Counted from the stretch's first letter, positions 1 through 12,217 are shown. The stretch is 64,000 bases of DNA from Craterostigma plantagineum (GCA_027422505.1 JAPQWV010000306.1:1-64000), one strand, 5' to 3'. Program-made: numbers and translations. Notes: generated by a model not told the origin, from the sequence alone.

Positions 1-168
1 GAAGTTGATTATCATTTTATTCGAGATGATTTATGATACGACTCACACTCGTCATGTCGGTACAACAACAACTCGCGGATATATTCACAAAGGATTTGAA
101 TGGTGTTCATTTTATACGATCTCTTCGCAAGTTGGCATCTGCGACTTGCACGACCAACTTAAGGGGGG
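1..168 (+). pseudogene. Copia RNase H C-terminal tail (partial, frameshifted)
   Basis: The window opens inside the end of a Ty1/copia pol gene. The first codons read EVDYHFIRDDL, the usual block before the end of copia RNase H. After a frameshift and stop the other frame continues with QLADIFTKDLNGVHFIRSLRKL, the standard last helix. A purine run AAGGGGGG at 161-168 follows and is the expected polypurine tract before a 3' LTR. The catalytic part lies outside the window, so only the tail is visible. It is dead by frameshift. Sequence and family assignment are clear; the lineage within copia is not. Confidence 0.8.
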
Positions 169-560
169 TATTATGGCATGCATAAAACAAGGAGCTGAAA
201 ACATGGAACAATGTTTTGGTGGTAGAAATCGTGGAGTACTTTAGGCAATGTTTTAGGATTAAGCTTTATATAATTAATTTTTATTTGCTTTAGCCTTGCT
301 ATGTATTATATATACGTGTAATCTTTGTAAGAGGGACACATAGAAACACACGAATTAATCTCTTTCTCCATACGAGTTATTTCTTTCAAGTTAGTATATA
401 CCAACGATTCCTTTGGTTCAATAGCAAACCTAAAGTGGTTATCGATGCTCAGGTGGTGAAATCATTCAAAGATCCGACTCAATCATTAAATGCAGTTATA
501 TCATATTGGTTATCGACGTTTCGCTGTAATAGCAATTTTTTGAATTTTCATCCTTGTTGT
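169..560 (+). mobile_element. Probable copia 3' LTR, right end unclear
   Basis: This directly follows the polypurine tract of the copia fragment. It begins TATTATG rather than the canonical TG, which suggests decay. A TATA-like stretch (around 306-318) lies 20-40 bp before CACACGAATTAATC, compatible with an LTR promoter. I could not find a clear CA end or a partner LTR, so the right boundary is a guess. Confidence 0.45.
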
Positions 561-655
561 TTGAAATCACGGGTGTTGATAGTAAGTCTTGTTCATTGGA
601 TACCCGTGTGAAGACTCTGTCGCGGCACAAATTTGTCAACACAACTTTGAATACC

Positions 656-1121
656 ATCCACGCCCGGGGCCGATGAGGGCGGGGAGTGATCGCCAGTGCC
701 AGAGAGGTGCACGGACAAGGAGTAGTTTCTGGCAGACTTCTAGGCGAAGGGGTACATGAACGAACCGATCCGAGTCCCGAATGAGAAAGGATCTTGAGAC
801 TGAAAACGTATGAATGTGTCAGACTAAGAATCCTATAAGAGAATTGATAGTACTACTCATATCACCAAGGTAGACCTATCTTTTCGGGAGTCCATCCATA
901 AGAACATCAAAGTTAAGCGTGCATGACTTGGAGAAATCTTGGGATGGGTGACCCCATGGGAAGTAGCTCAAGCTGCGTTTGAGTGAGGACAAAGCACGCT
1001 GAAAGGTTAAATGGTGATACACTGGGGCCAGACTATCAATCGGAGTGTGGTGGGTCCAACCCCACTAGTCTCGATAGGAACCGATGATACAGTGACACCC
1101 GGTATGGGACGGGTCGTTACA
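656..1121 (+). mobile_element. Solo LTR of a Cassandra-type TRIM (5S-derived)
   Basis: The sequence matches, over its whole length, the three LTRs at 46071-47606 (shared blocks CGCCCGGGGCCGA, GATAGTACTACTCATATCACC, ACACCCGGTATGGGAC and a final GTTACA). At about 846-963 it resembles plant 5S rRNA, with the internal promoter boxes AAAGTTAAGCGTGC and GGGATGGGTGACC readable. Cassandra elements are known as non-autonomous LTR retrotransposons whose LTRs carry a 5S-like RNA polymerase III promoter. No internal domain or second LTR follows, and I see no clean 5-bp duplication, so this is an old solo LTR. The 5' TG is mutated. Confidence 0.85.
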
Positions 1122-2881
1122 ACCAGGTTAGGTAAAGAATCGAACAAGGTAGATCATAATAAAAAACGATGGTACACGCTGTCACTGGTCCTATGCAGTG
1201 AACAAATCTCAGTAAGTTTTCTACTTCTTGCAAACTCTTAGATAATACCATTCATGGTAGCTTTAGATACTTTGAGAAATAAATGTAGGATTTTGGGTTG
1301 CGGTCGGAGTCTGGTCGGAGGCAGAATTTCGTGTGAAAAGGTAAGGCGAGGCGCCACCGACCGTAAGACATATCTCACTGATATGCAGTTTTCAAGTTAA
1401 CGGTGGTAGTGTTCAAGATACAACGAATTTCTGAGCTCGTTATTGCACCACACCTATTTGAATTTTTCGGTGTATCGTACTTGAAAGTCAAGTTTTTCTT
1501 ACTGGGAACGTAGGCACTGAGAGTGTATGAACTCGGAATGCATGAATAGGAATGAATGAATTCAACTCGTAAGGGGACCTATTTATAGTGTTTCAAATGT
1601 TGCAGGTACTGAATCTGTATTAATGCAACCTTTGGGTTCTTGACCGTTTGACTTTTTGGGTCCAGAATGCGAAAGATCGCAACTGGAGTGATCAGTCAAT
1701 TAGAAGCTTCTCGACCTCCTGGTTTATATCCTCGAATCGTCTGGTTCAGTGACGGTCAGGATCACGACCTTTTGCGATCCGATGTGCCCCATTGACCCAA
1801 CGAGTCATGCCACCTCAGTTACCCAGTCACCGCTTACGCGGTGCCATCTCATCCTCACATATGCACGTGTTACGTGCCATATCATCCGAGCTCCCATGTC
1901 ACCGACCATCACCTCGACGCGACATCCTCGCCAGATCATAGGTTTTGACTACTAATAACTCCTCGTGACGATGTTGTGTACAAAGTGACAAATGTGGCTA
2001 CAAAGCGCTAATTGCGCACTTTTGCATGGCCACGGCGTCGGCCGAGGGAGTGGCAGCGGCCTTTGTTCAGTGCGAGGCACCTCCTCGCACCCGAGCTATC
2101 ATTTTGGCCAGAATCACATTGGTCCCACTAAGTCCACTTGAGCTCATCCTTTAGCCAAGCCCACTTGAACAATCCAAATAAGGTTGTCATATATGGTGAT
2201 GACTGCTTTTGTGTCTAACCAATGTGGGATTAGTATTTCCTTATGGCTTTTAATACACTTTTAATTGGACTAACTTACAAAAAATAATTTCTTATTCACC
2301 CGAAATTGGTTTTGAGCAAATAAATATTCCTTATATTCCACTCGAAACTCTCTTTATGAATCTTTCATCAATTAAAGTTTCGATTGACGGTGAAATCTCG
2401 ATTATTTAAAACCGATCATATTTGACGTTTTTGGGTTAATTGACGCACTTTTTGGGCCATATAAGCCCAAATCCAAAATTGGGAACTACGACAAATTGAT
2501 GAATGATAATTTTTTATCAATTACCTCCCACCGATGAAGTGATGCTAATGTGAAAGATGTAACCAAGTGAATCAACTCAACAACGTCCAAAGTCACAAGA
2601 TCCAAAAACTGCACAAGAACCTGATCATGCTTATTAAAAGAAACAAAACTTCATTGGGAACATGCATTCGGAGTAAATGATATATCATCTCTTGTTATGA
2701 CAAAATAATTCATCAAGCATTTTGCATAGTCCCATAGTGAGATAAAACTCAAACGAACTTCATCATTAAACTATTCAGAAAGAACCCATGCTGCAAATCA
2801 TTAATATAAACTAAAAGGTGTAAAGGAGGATTAGTGAATGCAGACTACCTCTGATAAAATGGCGTAAACTCGGGAAGCTAT
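1122..2881. other. No gene recognised
   Basis: This is about 1.8 kb without a convincing coding region. There is a C-rich stretch near 1740-1930 and a GC-richer block near 2030-2090. The short open frames have no recognisable motif. It could be decayed transposon sequence, but I cannot assign it. Confidence 0.4.
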
Positions 2882-5140
2882 TGTCAGGAACCCAACCTTA
2901 AAACTCATGCATTTATGATATAAACTTGGATGGTTATAGTAATAGTTGACGATAAAAGAAGTGTTGTGATTTGTGAGAAATATGAAAATTAGGAATTCTT
3001 GAAAGAGTAAATTTAGAAAAAAAAAATATTAATAATAATAAGTAGGGATAGGGAATGAAATTTTTGGAAGAAGGAAATTTCGAAATATTGGGGTTTTCAC
3101 ATGTATTTTCCAAAATTAAATGTATAAGGAAATTGTGATTTGCGAAATCAACTATTTTCAAAAGTCGAAGTTTGCTTTGTGAGCAATAGTTTGTGAAGTT
3201 AAAAAAACATTAATTAAATTAAATTGCTTCGGGAAGTGATTAATTAGTGAAGTCTGAGGATTAGTGAAGTTTGAGGATAGGTGAAGTTTGAATATTAGTG
3301 AAGTTGTTGATTAGTGAATTCGGGAAGGAAAAGTTTGAAAAATCAAAGTAGCACTTAACGAGAGTATTGAAAATCTAATAGGAGATAGCAAATATAATAA
3401 TAAACTAATGTCAATGAGAGTATGTTGTTAAGATTTTTGGAAGAAATAGTGTTTAAAAGAAAGGGTTGAAACGTTTGGGACATTAAGATTAGTGAAGTGG
3501 ATAAGTGAAAGGTTGAAAGGTTGGAGGGTCGAAGTGGAAGGTTGAAGTGAAAGGTTGGAAGGTTGAAGTGGAAGGTTGAAAGGTTGAAGTGGATTAGTGA
3601 AGTGGGGGTTGAAATGAAGTGAATAAGTGAAGTGGAAGGTTGAAGTGGATAAGTGAAGTGGACTAGTGAAGTGGAGCGTTGGCCTGAGAGATTTTAAAAA
3701 AAGACATACATAATAATAATAAAAATAAAAAAACGAAAATGAAAAAAAAGAAGAAGAGAAATGAAAAAAATAATAATCATAATAAATATATGAAAAAAAT
3801 TAATAAAATAAATAAAGTGATGTTGAGACAGAGTTTAGATATTTAACAAGAGTTCGGCAATTTAGCAGATTTCCGAAATACGAAGAATTATGCACTTAGG
3901 GAAAATTAGAATACAGTTGATGCTGATTTAAATATAAATTCTCAGGTAGAGAGTCTAGTATTTAGTAATTAATAGACAGAAAGTTAAAAGATTGCAGATA
4001 GAAATTAGATCATGCATAATATAACATGCATGTCATGACATATTTATTTTTTAGGGATCTCATTTTTATCAATAATAATATTTTAATAGGTCCAGATTCC
4101 GAAAAGGGCAAGTATAAAGTCGAGTAATGAACGAGGCTTTAAGCCATACTGTGATTATGATATGCAACATGTGTTCTGTTCCTATGTGCTTTATGTGAAT
4201 TAAATGATTGGTGAGTTTCTGATATACGCATTAATTGAAATTTTAATGTGAATTATGTGGCTATAATGCGCTACTGTGCGATATGTGCGATTCGATGGTG
4301 TATGGAACTTATAGGTCATATAAGGTGAAAGTATAGTGTTGCATACTTAAATAATGAAGAGAAACCGTTATGACTGCTACGAGATCGGACGACTTGATAC
4401 ACAACTATGGTTACATCCCTACAAATCGGGGGATTACAGAGTCCTGTACATGCACACAAAAATATATCTACAGTCACAGAGTCCCATGCATTGGCCCCTA
4501 CGGGGTTAATAGTACGAGTCTAGAAAGTTCATAGCGGAAGTATCGAAATTAAATGATCATATTGATGCTTTTGATCTACGATTATATGAATGATTCTATG
4601 GTTATGTAAAGAGCTTAATGATTGACTACGTGAGGGTTATTTGATTTACAATGTTTACCGCAAAATTTATATGAATCTACGGATTATACGAACGACGATA
4701 TATTCTATACAAATGTCTATGGAAGTAATGAAAGGAAGAAATTAATTATTTGTTACGGGTTAAGTTAGTTTATATCGAAATGGAATAACATGTTGCGATC
4801 ATACTTTGAATATTTGTTTTCACAGTTGCTGTAGATATCTAGCAGGCAACTTAGAGTGCATCTTCGTACGAAAGCATGGATTCAAGGTTGGCCGGCTACG
4901 CTCTCAAGTCTCACCTACTCCCTATGTTCATCGTGTGCCTGTAGTATATGAAACGCTAGTGACTTTTGTGTGTTGTAAAATAAATAAGATATGTGCATAT
5001 ATGTATGATATGCGTGGAAATGACTAGACCTGATGTACGCTTCCTTTTATGTATAAATGTATGGTTGTAAAAAGGCGAAAAATTTTATGTGAAAAATATA
5101 ATAGCTGCGCAAATAAAGTAATAGAAAATGGGACGTTACA
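2882..5140 (+). mobile_element. 2.26 kb solo LTR, probably Gypsy-type
   Basis: The segment starts TGTCAGGAACCC and ends GGGACGTTACA. It is flanked by an identical 5-bp target-site duplication, GCTAT, at 2877-2881 and 5141-5145. No internal domain is present, so it is a solo LTR left by LTR-LTR recombination. The right part (about 4130-5140) is related, in inverted orientation, to 60638-61745; the shared region includes the block around TTGATACACAACTATGG and the end GGGACG(T/C)TACA. The length and the TGT...ACA ends suit long-LTR Gypsy families such as Tekay/Del. That lineage call is an inference from size only. Confidence 0.8.
3205..3700 (+). repeat. GA-rich degenerate minisatellite inside the solo LTR
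   Basis: Irregular tandem repetition of short units such as GTGAAGTTTGAGGAT, AGGTTGAAGTGGA and GGATAAGTGAAGTGG. The unit is about 10-20 bp and variable. It is followed by an A-rich stretch of AATAATAAT and GAAAAAAA to about 3810. Likely slippage-derived. Confidence 0.7.
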
Positions 5141-5351
5141 GCTATTACTTGATAATCGATCAAGAATCGTTCAAGAAGGAAACAACATTCATGGTAACTA
5201 TCATCAGTAGCATGACCTAACAAATACGTGGTGCTGGTTAATATTTTGGTGAATATTACTTTCTACAAACAAATGCAACAGAAGCGTCAAACTTGGGATA
5301 CGATCATATGGAATTGCAGAAGGTATCCCTAATCGGATATCAACGGAAAAT

Positions 5352-5716
5352 GGTGTTTGTTTGAGGTAACCAACATCACAGTGATATTCACATCAACGTG
5401 ATGAGTGTATCACCAAAATATGGATCAAGATGATAAATCATAATCTTTGTTTTGGTGTGATATTTCATTTTGCATATCAATGTGATATTGAAATATTATG
5501 TATCTTTAATCACATTGATCTATGGAGTGATATTACGTAAATGTCAAATTACGATGATTACACAACATCACCATACATATAACCGTGATTAAAAGAATAA
5601 AATACTACAATATCACTTTGATCTGTAAAATGAAATATCACTCCAAATCAAACTTAGTGATGACGTTGCACCTTGATTCACATCCACTGCAATGTTGGAT
5701 CAGCACAAACACCCCC
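5352..5716. mobile_element. MITE with long inverted arms
   Basis: The ends are GGTGTTTGT at 5352-5360 and its complement ACAAACACC at 5706-5713 (followed by CCC then TAA). Two 39-bp internal arms, 5451-5489 and 5609-5647, are near-perfect inverted repeats. The outer parts (CCAACATCACAGTG against CACTGCAATGTTGG) also pair, so the whole element can fold as a hairpin. There is no coding capacity. GGTGTTTGT-like ends with a TAA flank recall Tourist/PIF-Harbinger MITEs, but the left TAA is not visible, so the superfamily is uncertain. Confidence 0.65.
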
Positions 5717-5763
5717 TAATTAAAGCAGGCGTGAACATCTGTCATATTATCCTATAACCTTGC

Positions 5764-6073
5764 ACGAGCCTCCATTAAAGTCTCTAGGGTAGAATTCTTG
5801 TCATCAAACACCTTAGCACGAGAATTCACATATGAAAAGCATTTTGGGGAATAATTTGAAAAGAGTCCACTCAACAAAGGAATGGGGGTTGATGGGTTTT
5901 AGCAATATCTTGTTTTAACGAGCCTCCATTAAAGTCTCTAGGGTAGAATTCTTGTCATCAAACACCTTAGCACGAGAACTCACATATGAAAAGCATTTTG
6001 GGGAATAAGTTGAAAAGAGTCCACTCAACAAAGGAAATGGGGGTTGATGGGTTTTAGCAATATCTTGTTTTAA
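5764..6073. repeat. Two-copy direct tandem duplication (~154 bp unit)
   Basis: The block beginning ACGAGCCTCCATTAAAG occurs at 5764 and again at 5918. Copy one ends and copy two begins at TTGTTTTA/ACGAG. The copies differ at only a few sites (for example GAATTCAC/GAACTCAC and an extra A). This is a recent tandem duplication of non-coding DNA. Confidence 0.85.
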
Positions 6074-7674
6074 CATACGTAGGAATTCACATGAGAAGGC
6101 AACACGGACGGAACTACATAGGGGTTGGGGGGTCAACGAGTCATTACCTGTTACTAGACATCCTAAACCTTTCCAAGGTTGACCTGGGTTCGAGTCCTTA
6201 TAAGAGCATTCTTAACCCCCAACTATTTTTCATCTATTTACTTTGAACCCCCACAACTCTAAACTTTAATTTGCTATTTGCACCCCCCCCCCCCTCTTAA
6301 CTCTGGGTCCATCCCTCGGAGGCAATTTGGTAAACAATGACCAAACGTTTATCGTTATATCTACTCTCATCATGAATCACATGAGAAGGCAATTTGGTAA
6401 ACAATGTCCAAACTTTAATCATTATATCTACTCTCATCGTCTAACAGTATATCCTAAGAACGATGATTCGATTGCATCGTCAACAACAAATTATAACTCG
6501 TATCGTACAAATTAGCATCCCCCATCTATCCGTCGCACTGTCCAAATTGCCGGTCAAATCCCATCAACTCGCTGATGAAATCCCATTAATAGTCATGTTG
6601 TCGCCTCTCCAGTCGGGTCTTTTGGCGTTGGCGTTGGGGGTTGAAATCTCGAGCTTCGTCGAATGGCTTTGATCTTGGAGCTAATCGATTTTAGATCTGA
6701 GTAGCTGGAGATATGCGTTACGCAATTAATTAGTCAATGCCTTACCAAATGTACGTTAGCAGATGTACGGAGTGTCACCTTACGTGTTACATATTTAACT
6801 CGTATCCAATCGCTACGAGTTTGCCTATTTTGTTAATAACTTATCTTTTGGCATGCTTTATAAATACTAGTTACAAATAAAACTAATTTAATTGAAAAAC
6901 CAACAACTTTTCCATTACACTATATCATACACTACATCATAACAACATACAGTGTCGAACGAACGGATTCAGGAACTTATAACAGCCGACCTCGTTTAGT
7001 GTTAGCCGAAACCGTTTCTACGTTTTAGACGAAGAATAAGATCTTCTCAAACATATCATATTTGTTGCTGTTCAATAAACCCAACTCCTCGGGTCGCCTT
7101 GAAGCCAAACGACGTTGGATTTTGCCTTGATGGACTAAGAAATAATCGTCCCCTTCCCTAATTATCTTCAATTAATTAAATAGCAAAAAAACGTAGTTAC
7201 TGATCAATTGGGAATAGAATTCCCCGTCAGCCCAAACCTAGGAGTCCAACTCGTATGCTCATTGGGGTCCACTCGAAAACCAATTCACAATAGAAGAAGC
7301 AGTCGAGAAGCTTGTAAACAGTTCTCAAACTTATCAGCTAACCGATTTGAAACTTGAGTTTGATACCCAACATGATCATCCATAAAACACAAAAGTAGGA
7401 CATCGTATGTCATGTCATGTACTTACAATCATACTATGTCGCAACGGTCTTGAACTATGTACAAATCCTCCCACGTCTTCAAAGGTTCGTCTTCTTCCGG
7501 GGCGTAAAATATGGCCCGGTCGATTCCCCATCTCTCTACGAAGAGGTTAGACCACAACGTATTCTCCAAGCCCAAATCTCTCCATTTTCTGCACACTTTC
7601 AAGTGCAAAATAGGGGTGATCCGTCATTATTACTACACATCTTAGGATCTACTTCGGAGTTAATCAGCTGCTAA
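6074..7674. other. Intergenic stretch with small repeats, no gene recognised
   Basis: A C homopolymer lies near 6282-6294. A short direct duplication with period about 67 bp (AGGCAATTTGGTAAACAATG at 6320 and 6387) follows. At 6796-6822 there is a single copy of the 27-bp spaced palindrome TAACTCGTA-N9-TACGAGTTT that is clustered at 8913-9339. Short open frames here show no family motif. Confidence 0.5.
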
Positions 7675-7905
7675 TGAGCTGATGAACTGGCAATGGTATC
7701 GAGATTGTCAATAGCCCCCTCACGTGTGGCACGATTCGAAGCCTAACACATTGACATATGAAATCGGGTGACGGTGTGTGAAATATGAGCGATAACATGC
7801 AGATCGAACCTGCTCTGATACCATATTGAAATTGAGGGTTCCAACCTAAAAACAATCGATATTAGGTGAATAGGCCTCTTTGATGAGCTGATGAACTAAG
7901 GCAGC
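7675..7905 (-). mobile_element. TRIM-like retroelement remnant
   Basis: On the minus strand a tRNA-Met primer site (TGGTATCAGAGCAGG, 7812-7826) follows a segment ending TTTCAATA. About 100 bp later a purine tract (CACGTGAGGGGGC) precedes TATTGACAATCTCGATACC. The block TTCATCAGCTCAT occurs on both sides (about 7677 and 7880), as expected for short flanking LTRs. There is no coding capacity, so it fits a terminal-repeat retrotransposon in miniature. LTR boundaries are not well defined. Confidence 0.55.
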
Positions 7906-8912
7906 AAGCATTATAGGGGATTATTTGATCAGGTACACATCATCGATGCAATAAGGATGATTACCACTGTTCATATCATCGAACTGATTGGATCGATCTA
8001 TTTCAGAGTGATCAACAGTTGATGAGTAGATAAACTAAGGGCAACAATATCGTTGATGTGATATACATCAATCGATTCCACGGAGCTACGATCGCAGCAT
8101 AATTTGATCAAAAAGGCATGATTGAAAAAATCATGGATCATAGTAGCTAGAATTAGCCAGGAAAAAATGGAATTACCTCAACTTATCTAATTTAAAAAAA
8201 AAAGAAAAGACAACCAACAAATTTTACCCAATTGAGTGGAGGCAAGATCACTGTGATCCAACCAGCGGAAAATCTTCAGGCTGAGATCCACCGACAATCT
8301 CTCCATGTCCGCAGCCGCCGGAAGGAAAATTGAAGGGAAAACTACTCTTCTTCAGCGATCGAATAATGCATCAGCAGCAGCCGTTTACTTTGACGAGATG
8401 TAGAGCAGAAGCTTGAAAGGAATCTCTTAAATCTGATCGCTTCTTTCTTAGCAGGTTGATTTCCATGAGCTCAGCTGATTATCAGACACGTGTCAAAGAC
8501 TGTAACAAATGGGCCTGTAGTTGACTTTCTATACCATTAAGCCCAACCATTAATGGACCTGAAGTTGGGCTTAGAGTTCCTGTGTTAATTTAAGACACCG
8601 TTAGCTTTTAACTTATATTTCTATTTTATTAAGCCAGAGAACATTGTAGAAACTGTTAATTATATTTGCGTATCAATTTCAACCAATCATATTATTCTAT
8701 GTAAATTTAAAAACTATTAACACACGTTAAGATTAAAAAAAGATACCTACTATTCTATTACTCTTGGTTATATATATTTTAATATGGAAAGTACCATTTC
8801 TCTTTCATTTTTATTTTTTCTAATACCATTTTAAGGTATTTTTAATAAAATAAACAAAAAAATTAAGCATTATTAAAATAAATAGAGAATGAAAAGCATT
8901 AATAAAATAGGC
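7906..8912. other. No gene recognised
   Basis: AT-rich DNA with a short GC-richer part at 8220-8460. That part contains a 32-codon open frame starting at 8306 (MSAAAGRKIEG) without recognisable homology. I see no splice or family evidence to call it a gene. Confidence 0.4.
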
Positions 8913-9339
8913 AACTTCGTACTTAGTGTTTACGAGTTAGTAAATCGTATACAAAAGATATGAATTAGTCGGACACGCTGGCCCGCTCAACTGACATGGC
9001 GTTCATGTGCTGAGTAATTCGTATACATTTGATACGAGCTACTAACTCGTAAGAAAGACTTACGAGTTACTTGTTTGACTTTGTGGCACTCGTAAGTCGT
9101 AATCAATAAGTACGAGTTAGTAACTCGTACAAATGAATATGAGTTACGGTCCGTGGCCGACCAACCTGCATGGCCATGCAGTGTTTTTGCAATAATTTAA
9201 ATAACTCGTATGTATTAGTTACGAGTTACTCGAATTATTGCAATAATTAGAGTAACTCGTAACTACTTCATACGAGCTACGTGCGACTTGCATGGTGGTG
9301 CGATAATGCATCAAACTCGTATTTAGTACATACGAGTTA
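8913..9339. repeat. Cluster of nine 27-bp spaced palindromes TAACTCGTA-N9-TACGAGTTA
   Basis: Nine units each have a 9-base left arm, a spacer and a 9-base inverted right arm. Positions: 8913-8939, 8941-8967, 9015-9041, 9043-9069, 9093-9119, 9121-9146 (spacer 8), 9202-9228, 9253-9279, 9313-9339. The spacer is 9 bases in eight of nine units and its sequence is not conserved. The arms match TAACTCGTA/TACGAGTTA with 0-2 substitutions. The array ends 52 bp before the presumed MULE start codon at 9391. Constant arm and spacer length suggests a protein-binding site (for example for the element's transposase) or promoter module; function is inference. Confidence 0.85.
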
Positions 9340-9390
9340 TTTCTCTATTAAGACCCCAACCCCTTTCGATTTTCGAAGACACAACACAAA

Positions 9391-11964
9391 ATGGTGTCGA
9401 GTCGTGTACAAGTCACAGTATATTCGGCGGTGAAATAATTCAATCATCCGATTCTATCGTTATCCTGTTGTGTATAGGCGAAATCGTCGAAACACCAATT
9501 TTTTGGAGTTTATGTCGTTGTTGTTCGAAATTACGGGTGCTGATAGCAGTCGCTTTCGTTAATTGTCCAGGCGAAAAAAATACTTTCAACATTCCCGCCT
9601 CTTACATCAGTTATTTCAAATCTCCAACGACAACGATTTACAATTTTTCATCCATCCCGATTCGAAGAACAATTGTGTTGAGGTTTTTGCTGAAATAGTT
9701 GAAAATTCAAAATTTGATTTGAACGAAGAGCCTCATCAAAATTTTGAAGTTGGTTATTCGAGTTATACCTGTCCGAGTTTTCCCGACATTGTCTCAGTTA
9801 CGGTAGGGTTCAGTAATGTTTCTCTTGAGATGCCGGCGCTTGGTGTTCCATTCAATATGCCGGAGTCCGTGTCAGAACGAAGCCAGATTTCGTGCCAGAA
9901 CCAGAGGAAGAAGTTGATGTTAGTGATTCGAAAGCGGACGATGAGGATCCACTGTCCGAGTTACCCGATCCCAACGAGGACGACGAGGACGACGATGCGC
10001 AAGATGATACCACTCCGCTGGACTCTGCTGCTCCGACGCTGTTTCAGTCCGTCCATTTTTCCAAACGTACCAAATGCCCCTCCTGGTGGTGACGACTACG
10101 GTGGTTACGAGGAGTTTTACAACAGAGATAACCCTACGTTTTGTCGAGGTATGATTTTCAAAACTAAAAGACATTTACAACGTGCCGTCGAAGATTTTTC
10201 GATCAGCGTTGCTAGACGCGAGTATCACGTCAACGAGAGCAGCAATACACGTTTGAGTGTCCAATGTAAACACACGACTGATTATCCATAGAGATTGAGG
10301 GCATCCTTCAAGCCAAAAAAAGGTTACTGGTCTGTTACAAATTTGAAGGACCGCACACTTGCTATATGACTGAGCTGCAAAAGCACACCGTAATATCTCT
10401 AAAAAATTTATTGCTGATTTGTTGGTTGGAACCGTTAAAATCGATCCACAGTTCCTACCGAAGAACATCCAAAAGCTCGTAAAAGATAAATATGGCTACG
10501 AAATCTCGTATATTCAAGCTTGGCATGGTCTGAAAAGAGCGATAGAAAATGTTTACGATACGTGGGAAGATTCTGTTACCAAACCCCCAACATTTATGAA
10601 GGCGTTGCAGTATTACAATCCAGGGACAATCATGAGGTGGCTTAGGTATGTCTTTTGGGCTTTTAAACCGAGCATCGATGGTTTCAAACATTGTCGAAAA
10701 GTTATTTGTGTCGATGGTACGCATTTATACTCCAACTATAGACACAAATTATTGATTGCTACGTCGCTGGACGCCAACCAAAGCGTCTTTCCCCTAGCGT
10801 TTGCCATTGTCACGGAAGAAAGTACACACTCATGGACTTGGTTCCTTACTAATTTGAACATATTTGTTCTAGAGAATCAATCAGTTTGCCTTATTTCGGA
10901 TCGTCACATAGGTATTAAATATCAGTAATGTAATTTACTCGTTATTTTCGTAAAATCGGTTATTTTTAGTGGCGCTGATGGTGTGTCTAGGTCTTACGGG
11001 AGCAGTAGAAGCCACTGAATTCTTTCGACCACCAAATGCAGTGCATCGCTTCTGCCTTCGTCATGTAAAGTCAAACTTCTACAAAAATTCAAGGATCAAT
11101 AATTGAAGGATCTAGGTCATAGAGCCGGTACTGCGCCAACATTGGATAAATTCGATCGCATTATGGCTCAGATTGCGCAAATTAATGAACAAGCGAAGCT
11201 TTGGTTAGAAAAAGTAGTGGTCGAACAATGGACGCTCGCACACGGCGATGGTTATCGATGTGGTGTCATGACGACTAATATTTCATAAGGGCTCAACGGG
11301 GTATTAAAAGGTGTTCGAATGCTACCCGCAAGAGCAATCGTCGATTTCACATTTCATAGGTAAGCTCTAATCACCATGGTCTGTTTTTTATTCTAATTTT
11401 GTTGTTATGACTTTCTTTTATTTCTTAAAATTCACAGGTGCGTACAGTATTTTCGTGATCGCTTTCAAGAGGCATTCGTCCCTAATGGCGAATATTGAAA
11501 CGGATTGGTCACGTTATGCGACGAGATTGTTTCAAAGTTGGACGGCAAAATCTTGGGATCACGTAATATACCGTTTTGATGTCTGACAACATACAACAGA
11601 AGTCATAACATCTGGAATTCATCAGCGCACATATGTGGTAAGGATCAATGATCGAACATGCACGTGTGGAAGTTGGAGCAGGTATAACATCCCATGTTCT
11701 CACGCACAAGCAGCTTGTCGTCAATGGAAAATTCACTCCGGTAATCTAGTGGCGCAGTATTACAGTAAGGAGGTGTATTTGAAGACATATGAAGGTACCT
11801 TTGAACCATTGCACGACGAACGTTATTGGACCCCCGAAGATTGGACTCTTATTCATAACGAATCTCGTCGACAGAGAACTGGTCCCGGAAGATATAGTCG
11901 AAATCGCATAAGGAATGAGATTGACAGGGGTGAAACTCGTGCTGGACAACGCGGGTGGCGTTGA
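9391..11964 (+). pseudogene. MuDR-like (MULE) transposase, decayed
   Basis: This is a Mutator-like transposase; the intact family cuts and pastes DNA in the nucleus. The likely start is ATG 9391 (MVSSRVQVTVYS), followed within 20 codons by a stop. An acidic stretch (9892-10050, PEPEEEVDVSDSKADDED) is in another frame from the MuDR N-terminal domain at about 10085-10290 (GMIFKTKRHLQRAVEDF). The MULE DDE domain is at 10419-10928, with the first Asp in VICVDGTHLY and the second in LISDRHIGI. A SWIM-type CxC...CxH finger (CTCGSWSRYNIPCSHA) lies at about 11655-11700. Two introns are plausible: 10912-10969 and 11360-11437 (GTAAGC...TTCACAG). Several stops and frameshifts make it non-functional. The palindrome array lies just upstream. 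I found no terminal inverted repeats. Confidence 0.85.
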
Positions 11965-12217
11965 AAATAATATACAAAGTTGTTTTCACCATTTTGGTCT
12001 TAGATATCCAATGTGGTTTCCAATGGGTTTCTTAATAGTAAATAAAATAATAATAATAATAATAATTAATGTAATAATAATTTAATAAATAGATATAATA
12101 ATAATAAGTAACAATAATAACTAGAAAAATAATAAAAAATAGAATAATAATAATAATAATTATAAGTAATAGAAAAATTCTAATAAATAATAATTAATCA
12201 TAATAATTATAATAACA
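11965..12217. repeat. AT-rich region with (AAT)n microsatellites
   Basis: TAATAATAATAATAAT runs at about 12046-12068 and again near 12146-12160, in AT-rich DNA immediately 3' of the MULE pseudogene. No coding signal. Confidence 0.7.

Noticed and set aside
8306..8404. 32-codon frame MSAAAGRKIEG as a small gene
   Set aside because: No homology, promoter or intron evidence; likely chance.
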